Positions 6,429 to 13,527 of a stretch of DNA of 15,162 bases are shown here, piece after piece. The DNA is from Saccharothrix sp. NRRL B-16348 (GTDB lineage Bacteria; Actinomycetota; Actinomycetes; Mycobacteriales; Pseudonocardiaceae). How positions within the stretch are numbered: the first letter of the stretch is position 1; every line of letters begins with the position of its first letter. Location: NCBI RefSeq assembly GCF_001280085.1, contig NZ_LGED01000018.1:1-15162 (forward strand), read 5' to 3'. Made by a program: the position numbers and the translations under genes. The notes under the pieces were generated by a model. It was not told where the DNA came from, searched no databases, and saw only the letters and a program-made list of their open reading frames with translations.

Positions 6429-9354
6429 GACCCACCGCCCCCGGGTGGTAGCTTTCCGGCGGGGCGAGGTAGCTCGCCGGCAGGCCTCCTGTGTTCACCA
6501 CGATCTGGTCCACGACCATGCCGGGGTCCACCATCAGCAGGCGCAGGACGTGCTCGCCAGGCGTGGTGACGGTCAGCGAGCCGGTCAGCTTCTCCACGCC
6601 CGCGGTGACGTTGCGCGCCCAGGCGTCATCACTCCTGCCGGTGGCGATGGCCTGACCCGACAGCACCACGGCGGGACCGTTGTCGAGGGCGATGGCCAGC
6701 CGTCGTTTCCCGCGTGCGTCCAGCGACGGCAGGCGGAACACCGTCACCGGGAAGGTGCCCGTGCCGGCGAACCGGATCCGGTAGGACAGCTCCGGCGACC
6801 GGGTCGTCACGTTGTCGGCGATGGGCGCCGCGGTCGAGGGCACGGCCTCCACCGCGGCCTGCCGCCGGCCGAGTCCACGGACCACGCGCCAGTCCGCGCC
6901 GCTGCGCGGCACGCGGCCGTGGAAGTGCGCGGCGTCGATCGAGACGTAGCCGTGGGCCTCGACGAACCCCGTGGCGCTCGTACGTGCCTGCTCGCCGTCA
7001 TTGCTGACGCGCAGCGGCACGGACAGGCTCCGCCCGGCGCCGGTGAACGTCACCGTCGCCTCGTGCCTGCCCTGGGGTGCCCGCGCCCAGTCGATCGAGA
7101 CCCACACGCGAGCCTGGTCGGTGACGGTGCCGGAGGTCGAACTCACCAGTACCCACGGGTGACTCGTCGTGGCGCGCCAGGTGAAGGAGCGGAACCCGGT
7201 GTTGAAGACGTCCACGAAACGGCGGTCGCGCGGATAGGAGGAGAAGGACAGCGGCCGCGCGGTCCCGGTCTCGTTGCCCTCGGCGGCCACTCCCAGCCCC
7301 GAGGTGCTCTGCGGCGTCACCCTGACCACGGTCGGGCGACCCGGCGCCTTGGGGATCTGGGTGGGGTAGGGGTTGACGACACCGTTCCACTTGCCGCCCG
7401 CGATCTCGGTGTTGTAGCGCCGGGTGAGCGCTTCCTCCTCCGTGTGGGCGGCCTCGCACAGGTCCGCGTACCGGTTCACCCCGGCTCCGCGGCCCTGCCG
7501 GGACGCCAGCGCGTTGCAGTCCGCCCAGTAGTACTTGAGGTTCATCAGGTAGGCGCCGTGCACCGGGTACTCGACCAGCTCGTAGAAAGCGTTCTGGTAG
7601 GCCGGGGGCAACATGCGGCCCAGCGCCCGTGTCCGCTCCAGCAGGTTCCGGTAGGCCGCTATCCGTCCGCCCGCCTCGTCGCCGTGGTGGATCAGGGAGA
7701 TGGTGCCGCGGTCGACGAACTCCGGGCGCCGTTCGGCGGCGAGGCGGTAGAACTCCGTGCGGATGGCGGCGATCTCGCTGCCGTGCTGCTGCCCGAACTG
7801 CCGGCCCGTCCACTCGACCAGGAAGTCCTCGACGTTGTCGGGTCCCCACCGGTGGACGTTCCAGGCGAGGTCCATGCAGAAGGACAGTCCGGCCTCCTGC
7901 GACTTGATGTCGCCGACGTTGATGACCCACAGGCGGTCGACGCGGTGCTCGTAGGCGCGGCGCAGCTCCTGCCAGATCTTGCCGATCTGGGTGGTGTCCA
8001 GCCACAGGTAGCTCTTCGGGCTTCCCCAGTACGAGATGTGGTAGTAGATCCCGTTGCCGCCCGGGCGCTGCTGCTCCGCGCTGGTGGGCATCTGCCGCAT
8101 GTTGCCGTGGTTGTCGTCCGGCCAGACCAGGGTGATGTCCTCGGGCACCTGCACGCCCGCGTTGTAGAGGTCCAGGACTTCCTTGTAGGGGATGAAGATC
8201 TGCGGGCCGGTACCATGGCCGACCTCCTCGGCCAGGATGCGGCGCTGATCGGTGATGATCCGGTTCATCACCGCGACCTTCTGCGGCACCGTCGTGGCGT
8301 AGCGGGTCACGAAGCCGGAGTCGTGCAGGCCCCGCATGCCGATCGTCCAGCAGCTCTCGTAGGCGGCGTTCTGCCTCGCACGCGCACGCCAGTACGCGGC
8401 GATCACGCCGGGGTTCACCGTGTAGTCGTACTCCGGCAGGCTGCCGTCGGGGTTGCGGTGCGTCTCGGCCCACGGTTGCCACTCGTGCACGCCGTTGCGC
8501 AGCAGCGCTTCCGGGTGGCTGGAGCCGACCACGATCCCGTACTCGTCGGCGAGCCGGGCGTTCTCCGGGTACTTGTTGAAGTGGTCGGTGTACGGGTGCA
8601 TGGCGGGCCACAGGTAGTTGGCCTTCAACCGCAGCAGCAGTTCGAAGATCTTCTTGTAGGTCTCCGGACCGATCTTCTTGTCCCGCTCCTGCATCCGGTT
8701 GGACCACGTGGTCAGGTTCTGCTCGTCGTTGATGAAGATGCCCCGGTAGCGCACCGACGGTTCACGGCGCTTGACCGTCGCCGCCCCGACGCTCACCGCC
8801 GTGCGGCGTTCCACCGGCACGTCGGCCCACCAGTACCACGGCGACACGCCGATCCGCTCGGAGGTGTCGTAGATGCCGTACACCGCGCCACGCCGGTCGC
8901 TGCCCGCGATCACCAGCGCCCGGGTCACGCCGGGCAGCGGGTTGTCCACCACCTGCGTCACCGACGCCTCCCACCGGCCCGCCACCTCGGCGGTGTCCAG
9001 CCGGCCCTCCGCGATCAGGCGGTCGATGACCGGACTGGCGCCGATGGTGCCGATCAGCACCGCGGTCCCCGCCATCCCGGACGTGCTGCGGCGCAGGGGT
9101 GGCCGCACGCCGCTGACCCGTTCCAAGTCGGCGGCGAGGTCACCCGCGGCACGGGCGACCGCCGGGTCGTCCGCCTGGTCCACGAACAGGGCCACCGCGA
9201 CACCGCCCTGGACGAGGGTGAACCCGTCCTCGGCGAGCCCGTCCTGCCCGGGCGCCGCCATCGCGATTCCCGGCACCAGCGGGGCGACGCCCGCGATCGC
9301 CATACCGCGCAACAACGATCTGCGCGTCCATCCGTTCGATTCGCTGTTCACCAT
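6415..9354 (-). CDS. Tat-secreted GH115 xylan alpha-glucuronidase
   Basis: This 979-residue protein is predicted to remove (4-O-methyl)glucuronic acid side groups from glucuronoxylan outside the cell. The N-terminus is a Tat signal: TRRSLL (R11, R12), a hydrophobic stretch, and cleavage after AMA at about 33. The body shows GH115 landmarks: an N-terminal domain ending SPWYWWADVP (171-180), YRGIFINDEQNL (203-214) opening the barrel, then LKANYLWPAMHP (243-254), SSHPEALLRNGV (278-289), WTIGMRGLHD (336-345), WPDDNHGNMRQ (411-421) and YHISYWGSPKSY (438-449). The C-terminal GH115 beta domain (about 798-975) closes with GGLPASYLAPPESYHPG. Length and architecture match the family. GGAAGG (minus strand, 9369-9364) 9 nt before ATG 9354 supports the start. 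No frameshift or truncation is seen. Confidence 0.9.
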   Translation of the reverse strand: MVNSESNGWTRRSLLRGMAIAGVAPLVPGIAMAAPGQDGLAEDGFTLVQGGVAVALFVDQADDPAVARAAGDLAADLERVSGVRPPLRRSTSGMAGTAVLIGTIGASPVIDRLIAEGRLDTAEVAGRWEASVTQVVDNPLPGVTRALVIAGSDRRGAVYGIYDTSERIGVSPWYWWADVPVERRTAVSVGAATVKRREPSVRYRGIFINDEQNLTTWSNRMQERDKKIGPETYKKIFELLLRLKANYLWPAMHPYTDHFNKYPENARLADEYGIVVGSSHPEALLRNGVHEWQPWAETHRNPDGSLPEYDYTVNPGVIAAYWRARARQNAAYESCWTIGMRGLHDSGFVTRYATTVPQKVAVMNRIITDQRRILAEEVGHGTGPQIFIPYKEVLDLYNAGVQVPEDITLVWPDDNHGNMRQMPTSAEQQRPGGNGIYYHISYWGSPKSYLWLDTTQIGKIWQELRRAYEHRVDRLWVINVGDIKSQEAGLSFCMDLAWNVHRWGPDNVEDFLVEWTGRQFGQQHGSEIAAIRTEFYRLAAERRPEFVDRGTISLIHHGDEAGGRIAAYRNLLERTRALGRMLPPAYQNAFYELVEYPVHGAYLMNLKYYWADCNALASRQGRGAGVNRYADLCEAAHTEEEALTRRYNTEIAGGKWNGVVNPYPTQIPKAPGRPTVVRVTPQSTSGLGVAAEGNETGTARPLSFSSYPRDRRFVDVFNTGFRSFTWRATTSHPWVLVSSTSGTVTDQARVWVSIDWARAPQGRHEATVTFTGAGRSLSVPLRVSNDGEQARTSATGFVEAHGYVSIDAAHFHGRVPRSGADWRVVRGLGRRQAAVEAVPSTAAPIADNVTTRSPELSYRIRFAGTGTFPVTVFRLPSLDARGKRRLAIALDNGPAVVLSGQAIATGRSDDAWARNVTAGVEKLTGSLTVTTPGEHVLRLLMVDPGMVVDQIVVNTGGLPASYLAPPESYHPGAVGRGVR

Positions 9355-9363
9355 GGATCCCGA

Positions 9364-9369
9364 CCTTCC
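9364..9369 (-). promoter_or_regulatory. Ribosome-binding site of the GH115 gene
   Basis: On the minus strand GGAAGG lies 9 nt before the ATG at 9354, giving good spacing. The rest of the 168-bp gap up to 9522 contains the untranslated leftover of the neighbouring alpha-galactosidase's lectin module and no clear promoter boxes. Confidence 0.5.
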
Positions 9370-9522
9370 TGCACACCGGGCGGCGGAGAAGAAGTGCTAT
9401 GACCGAACTGGCAAGCGCCGGCCAATCAATGCCGTAGGGAGACGACGTGAACACGCCGGATCGCCGTCCGGCATCAGAGCTTCCACTCCTGCTGTCACGT
9501 CATGCGTGCCGCCGTTGCAGTC

Positions 9523-10737
9523 CTACAGCTGGGCTTTCGCCCCGGACGCGGCGTTGGCGGGGGCCTCCAGGCACTTTCCGAGCAACTGCAACGTGGTACC
9601 GCTGCGGGTGAACAGCTGGTTGGCCGCGCCGTGGCAGTCCCAGATCGCGAGCTGGGTGCCGTTGGTGTCGGCGCTCTCGGGCGCGTCCACGCATCGTCCG
9701 GCCGACTCGCTGCGCAGCGCGAACGTCGTCGGTGGTGTGGTGGTGCCGCCACCGCTGACTCGGAACACGGTCGTGCCGTGCGCCGGGACGCTCGCCGAGA
9801 TGGCACCCGTGGTCGTGGAGGTCGTCCCGGTCCACAGGTCCCGCAGCGTGAAGGAACTGCCGTTCTTGCCGATGGCGCTCGCGGTCGTCGAGACGGTTGT
9901 GGTGGTGTTGCCCTGGTTGAACAAGGCGACCGCGACGTCGCCGTTGGTCAATCGTTTGGCGAGCACGCGTCGGGTGCCGTCGGAGGACGCCTGCGTGGCC
10001 TGCACGCCGAGCGGGTCCTGGTTGACCGCGATCAGGTCGGCGTTGCGGAGGATGCCGAGGGCGGTGGAAGACGCGTTGCGGACGTCGTTGCCGGCGATGA
10101 GCGGCGCCGCCATGACCGCCCACATGGCGAAGTGGCTGCGCTGCTCGGTCTCCGTCATGCCGCCGTTGCCGCCGGTGTCCCACCGGTTGGTGATGTCCTC
10201 GGTGGTGCGCCACATGTTCGCCACGTCGCCCCAGTTGCGCAGCCGGCCGGTCTTGGCGTGGATGCTGTTGGGGTTGATGCTGTAGACGATCGGGCGGCCG
10301 GTCGCGACCAGGGCGTCCCGCATCTTCGCGAACGCCGCCACCTGGTCGGCCATCGTGCCCTCCGGCGAGCACCAGTCGTACTTCAGGAAGTCCACGCCCC
10401 AGGCCGCGAACTGGCGCGCGTCCTGCGCCTCGTGCCCCTTGCTGCCGGTGGCACCGGGGAAGGCGTTGAAGTACTGCGCGCACGTCTCGGCCGCCGGCAC
10501 CTGGTAGATGCCGAACAGCAGGCCTTTGCCGTGCAGGTAGTCCCCGAGGGCTTTCATCCCGCTCGGGAACCGGGTGGGATGCGCGCGGAGGTTGCCCTGG
10601 GCGTCGCGGTTGGGATCGAACCAGCAGTCGTCCACCACCACGTAGCGGTAGCCCCGTGCCGCCATCCCGTTGGCGACCAACGCGTCGGCCGTCTGCCGGA
10701 TAAGCGATTCGTTGATGTCGCAGCCGAACGTGTTCAA
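9523..10737 (-). pseudogene. GH27 alpha-galactosidase with ricin-B module, decayed at both ends
   Basis: The readable frame (404 codons from TTG 10737) is a GH27 alpha-galactosidase, which would release alpha-1,6-galactose from galactomannan. Seen are NTFGCDINE (2-10), YVVVDDCWFDP (32-42), nucleophile Asp121 in FLKYDWCSPEG, acid/base Asp181 in WRTTEDI and AAPLIAGNDVR. A C-terminal beta domain and the first ricin-B repeat follow. Lesions: there is no signal peptide or credible start. In the same frame the sequence before it reads APWFVHPHSL where family members have a PMGWNSW-like motif, implying Trp to Leu (TGG to TTG) at the present 'start'. The frame is stopped upstream at 10861-10863. At the other end AQL is followed by TAG where the repeat needs Trp, then DCNGG continues in frame, and the rest of the lectin module (~70 residues) is absent. 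The catalytic core is otherwise uninterrupted, so inactivation looks recent. Confidence 0.75.
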
Positions 10738-10799
10738 CGAATGAGGGTGGACGAACCATGGTGCTCCTCCGCCGGTGGATCGTCGTGCGTACCGAACTG

Positions 10800-10837
10800 A
10801 GGTGGTCAGGACAGCACAATCACTGTCCTGACCACCT
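10800..10837. terminator. Strong hairpin after the alpha/beta-hydrolase gene
   Basis: AGGTGGTCAGGACAG (10800-10814) pairs perfectly with CTGTCCTGACCACCT (10823-10837), a 15-bp stem with an 8-nt loop. It lies 23 nt past the minus-strand stop codon of the hydrolase gene (stop at 10861-10863). It therefore isolates the decayed alpha-galactosidase from that gene's transcription. Confidence 0.75.
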
Positions 10838-10860
10838 GAACGCGGCGAGCCATGTCGGGG

Positions 10861-11736
10861 CTAGAAGGCTGTTTCCCAGGTGGTGGTGCTGGAAGACGCG
10901 TCGGTGCGGAGGCGGTCGCGGGCGGCGGTGTCGGCGTACAGGCCCCAGCGCATCCAGTCCACGAAGGTGTTGCGGGCACGGGAGTCGCCCCAGTAGCTGC
11001 CGTGGTCCCCGCCGCGGAAGGTGAGGAACGCCTTGGGCCGCGGCAATTCGTTGTACGCCTGGCGGGCGGAGGAGTAGGGGCAGAGGGGGTCTCGGTCCCC
11101 GTGGATGAACAGGACCTTGGCCTTGACCGAGGGGGCCGGGTTGCCCATGTCCACGCAGGCCATGGGAACCGCGGCGACGATGCGCGGGTCGGGTGCGATG
11201 GTGAGCAGGCTGTGCGTGGTCATGCCGCCCATCGAGTAGCCGTACACGCCCACACCGACGGTGGTGTTGATGTGGCCCCTCAGCGGGTCGTTGGCGGTGT
11301 TGAGCGCCAGGGTCCGCGTGATGACCTCGGAGACATCCCTGCCGAGGTTGCCGTTGTAGGTGTCGCCGACGTTGCTGCCGAAGTGCGGTCCCGGCACGAT
11401 GAACCCCGCCGCGGCCATGGGCCTGATGTGCGACAGGGAGCCCTGCGGGCTGCTGCCACTGCCGTGGGTGTACTCGCAGACGGGGAACACACCGTCGGCC
11501 ACGGGCGCGTTCGCGACAGGTCCGCTACCGGGCGTGCCCTTGGCCGGGTAGTACACGGAGGTGGTGATCCGACGGGTGCCGCGCATCCAGCTGTACTGGC
11601 GGACACCCACGGCGAACGGCGTGGTCGGAGCGCCCAGCGAGGTGACGGAGGCGAGTCCCTGCCCGGCGCCGAGCAGTCCGACGCCGAGGCCCGCCGCGCC
11701 GGCCGCGCCGACACGCAGGAAGGTACGTCGTTGCAT
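10861..11736 (-). CDS. Tat-secreted alpha/beta-hydrolase (esterase/lipase-like)
   Basis: This 291-residue protein carries a Tat signal (QRRTFLR, then a long Gly/Ala/Leu stretch, probable cleavage near GLASV). An alpha/beta-hydrolase fold follows. Counting from the chosen start, the nucleophile elbow GYSMGG places Ser168, HGDRDP gives the acid (Asp214 or Asp216), and GGDHGS gives His245. The oxyanion-hole strand is CEYTHGSGSS (87-96). This layout is that of dienelactone-hydrolase/PAF-acetylhydrolase/chlorophyllase-like esterases. The substrate cannot be read from sequence, but a carbohydrate or plant-polyester esterase would suit the neighbouring glycosidases. GGAGGA (11751-11746) is 9 nt from ATG 11736 but only 3 nt from ATG 11742, so 11736 is preferred. 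A 15-bp hairpin follows the gene. Confidence 0.8.
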   Translation of the reverse strand: MQRRTFLRVGAAGAAGLGVGLLGAGQGLASVTSLGAPTTPFAVGVRQYSWMRGTRRITTSVYYPAKGTPGSGPVANAPVADGVFPVCEYTHGSGSSPQGSLSHIRPMAAAGFIVPGPHFGSNVGDTYNGNLGRDVSEVITRTLALNTANDPLRGHINTTVGVGVYGYSMGGMTTHSLLTIAPDPRIVAAVPMACVDMGNPAPSVKAKVLFIHGDRDPLCPYSSARQAYNELPRPKAFLTFRGGDHGSYWGDSRARNTFVDWMRWGLYADTAARDRLRTDASSSTTTWETAF

Positions 11737-11745
11737 GGTCATGAT

Positions 11746-11751
11746 TCCTCC
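11746..11751 (-). promoter_or_regulatory. Ribosome-binding site deciding the hydrolase start
   Basis: GGAGGA on the minus strand precedes two in-frame ATGs at spacings of 3 and 9 nt. The second (11736) has normal spacing and leads straight into QRRTFLR. Confidence 0.65.
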
Positions 11752-12113
11752 ACGTTGAGGATGGTTCGGGGTGATGCGACCGCTTTCGCGGCGGCGGACG
11801 GTGCGCAGCGGGGTTCAGGTCGTCGGAGGATCAACCGCCCGAGGCGGCACGCGGTCACGCGGGAGTTGCCTGCCGTGCTGACGGGCCGAACCCGACGAGG
11901 CTTGCGTTCCGATGACGACCCATCCGCCCGACTGTCGGGTGCGTGTCCGGCACGGTGCCCTCCTCGGCCGCCCACCGCATTGATACGATTCAACCGCGAG
12001 GTATGTCAGTTAGACTGGCGATAGCAATGCGGAGTGTCAATGGTCGGGTCTCAATACGCAGGATCGCTACAGTCGACTTGGTCCTGCACGCCAACCTGCA
12101 ACAGGAGCGCACC
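11752..12113. promoter_or_regulatory. Divergent intergenic control region
   Basis: This 362-bp stretch lies between the minus-strand hydrolase gene and the plus-strand PaaX-like gene, and I see no gene in it. It contains a perfect 13-bp palindrome CCCGACTGTCGGG (11927-11939). An imperfect one, TTGATACGATTCAA (11980-11993), has TTGA/TCAA arms. The 11975-12060 part is clearly AT-richer than its surroundings. Plausible boxes for the rightward gene are TTGATA (11980-11985) with TATGTC (12002-12007), or a separate TAGACT (12011-12016). Either palindrome could be a site for the adjacent PaaX-type regulator; this is inference from position. Confidence 0.4.
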
Positions 12114-12722
12114 GTGGTAAGCCCGTTCGACGTCGAAGAGATCTTTCCCGACGTCGCCGATCCCGTGCGACTGCCGCGCCGGCAGAACGGCAGCTCACCC
12201 CAGGGCCTGACGGTGACCTTGATCGCCGACTACACCCTGCACGTCCGCGCGTGGTTGCCGACCGAGGCGATCGTGGCCCTGCTCGGCGATTTCGGCATCA
12301 CCACCGGCGCCGCGCGGACCGCCATCAGCAGGCTGGCCCGCCGAGGCGTGCTCGAGGGCAGCCGACGTGGCCGACACAGCTCCTACCGCCTGACCGAACC
12401 CGCTGCGGGCGACCTGTCCTTCGGCGGCACCTCCATCGCGGCGTTCGCCGCCGGACCCGACTCCTGGGACGGTTCGTGGACGGCCTTCGTCTTCACCATG
12501 CCGAAGGAGGAGAAGAGCCGGCGGAGCTCCCTGCGAGCCCAACTGAGGTTTCGCGGGTACGCGCCGCTCTACGACGGAGTCTGGGTGTCACCACACCCGA
12601 TGAAGGAACAAGATCACGCCGAACTCGTCGCGGCTGTCAATGGCCATTCGTTCTTCCCCATAGACGGCCTGGAGTTCTCCCCGCTGGTGGCCACCCAGAT
12701 CTCCCCAACGGCGGCCAGATAG
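12114..12722 (+). pseudogene. PaaX-family transcriptional regulator truncated by IS21 insertion
   Basis: From GTG 12114 (GGAG 6 nt upstream) the frame gives 202 codons. Residues ~25-105 form the PaaX-like winged helix: LTVTLIADYTLHVRAWLPTE, then TTGAARTAISRLARRGVLEG and RHSSYRLTE. The central domain follows with WDGSWTAFVFTMPKEEKSRR and FRGYAPLYDGVWVSPHP. PaaX-type proteins normally continue for roughly another 70-100 residues. Here host-like sequence ends at 12634. The last ~29 codons, from VNGHSFF to the TAG at 12720-12722, are translated from the terminal repeat of the IS21 element. The C-terminal domain is therefore lost. Family members are usually repressors released by an acyl-CoA or other small ligand; the ligand is unknown here. 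The frame is open further upstream (to about 11943), but that part is not protein-like. Confidence 0.75.
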
Positions 12723-12727
12723 TTCCC
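12635..12727 (+). repeat. IS21 terminal inverted repeat, istB side
   Basis: This end starts TGTCAATGGCCATTCG and contains GGCC-to-TCCCC blocks beginning near 12642, 12664, 12689 and 12711, spaced about 22-25 bp apart. The same spaced blocks occur in inverted orientation at the opposite end. Such multiple repeats are known transposase-binding sites in IS21 elements. Confidence 0.7.
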
Positions 12728-12735
12728 CGCCCCGG

Positions 12736-13527
12736 TCAGTTCAACGGCATCACGCCCTTGCCGGAGGTGGCCTGAGCGAGCCGGAAGCTGTCACCCTGGG
12801 TGACCACGACGTGGGCGTGGTGCAGCAGCCGGTCGACCGTCGCGGTGGCCAGGGTCTTGGGCATGATCTCGTCGAACCCGGACGGGTGCAGGTTCGAGCT
12901 CACCGCCAGCGCCCGCCGCTCGTAAGCGGCGTCGACCAGGCGGTAGAAGCCCTCGGCGGCGTCCGGGCTGACCGGCAGCAGCCCGATGTCGTCGATGATG
13001 ATCAGATCGGTGCGGATCAACCGGGTCATCGCTCGGGTGATCGAGTCGTCGGCGCGGTGCCGGCGGACCAGGACACCGAGGTCCTCGATGGTGAACCAGG
13101 CGACGGTCATCCCGGCCTCGACCGCGGCCTGCCCGAGCGCCTCGCAGAAATGAGACTTGCCGGTGCCCGACGGTCCGCAGACACAGAGGTTCTCCTTGCG
13201 CTGCACCCATTCCAGGGTCTTGAGCGCGTCCTGGGTCGGGCGCGGGATGGTGGATGCCTGCTCGTCCCAGTCGCCGAAGGTCTTCCCGGCGGGGAACGCG
13301 GCGCGTTTGCGGCGGGTGCGCAGGTTGGCCGCGTCGCGTCCGGCAGCCTCCTCGGCGAGCAGGACGCGGACGACCTCGGCGGGGTCCCAGCGCTGCGCTT
13401 TGGCGGTCGGGATCAGGTCGGTCAGCGATCGCCTGATGTAGGGCAGTTTCAGGCGTTTGGTCAGCTCGATCGCCTCGGCCAGCGGGTCGCCGCCCGAGCC
13501 CGCGACGGTGCGCAGTGGTGCCGCCAT
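12736..13527 (-). CDS. istB: IS21-family helper ATPase IstB
   Basis: This 263-residue AAA+ ATPase assists the transposase in target selection and strand transfer. Seen are an N-terminal region beginning AAPLRTVAGSGG with a helical part (RLKLPYIRRSLTDL), then GKTFGDWD (81-88). The Walker A is GPSGTGKS (118-125) and the Walker B is LIIIDDIG (175-182). The C-terminal AAA+ part includes YERRALAVSSNLHPSGFDEI (sensor 1 region). Length is normal and the frame is intact. The stop of istA (TGA 13529-13527) overlaps the ATG at 13527 by one base, so the two genes are translationally coupled; GTG 13530 is an alternative start. Confidence 0.93.
   Translation of the reverse strand: MAAPLRTVAGSGGDPLAEAIELTKRLKLPYIRRSLTDLIPTAKAQRWDPAEVVRVLLAEEAAGRDAANLRTRRKRAAFPAGKTFGDWDEQASTIPRPTQDALKTLEWVQRKENLCVCGPSGTGKSHFCEALGQAAVEAGMTVAWFTIEDLGVLVRRHRADDSITRAMTRLIRTDLIIIDDIGLLPVSPDAAEGFYRLVDAAYERRALAVSSNLHPSGFDEIMPKTLATATVDRLLHHAHVVVTQGDSFRLAQATSGKGVMPLN

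Noticed and set aside
6298..9402. Very long (1,034-codon) plus-strand open frame opposite the GH115 gene
   Set aside because: It is antisense to a clear GH115 coding sequence, is rich in Arg/Gly/Val/His with no domain pattern, and results from the GC-rich third positions of the real gene.
10735..10737. TTG as the genuine start of the alpha-galactosidase
   Set aside because: It falls inside the conserved WNSWNTFG-like motif (W replaced by L), has no ribosome-binding site, and would give a secreted-type enzyme without a signal peptide. Decay explains it better.
10852..12024. 390-codon plus-strand open frame opposite the esterase gene
   Set aside because: It lies antisense to a Tat-signal alpha/beta-hydrolase with a clear catalytic triad. 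Its composition is typical of shadow frames.
12034..12044. GTGTCAATGG upstream of the PaaX-like gene resembling the IS21 tip TGTCAATGG at 12635
   Set aside because: Only about nine bases match and the following sequence diverges at once, with no repeated GGCC...TCCCC blocks. This is probably coincidence.
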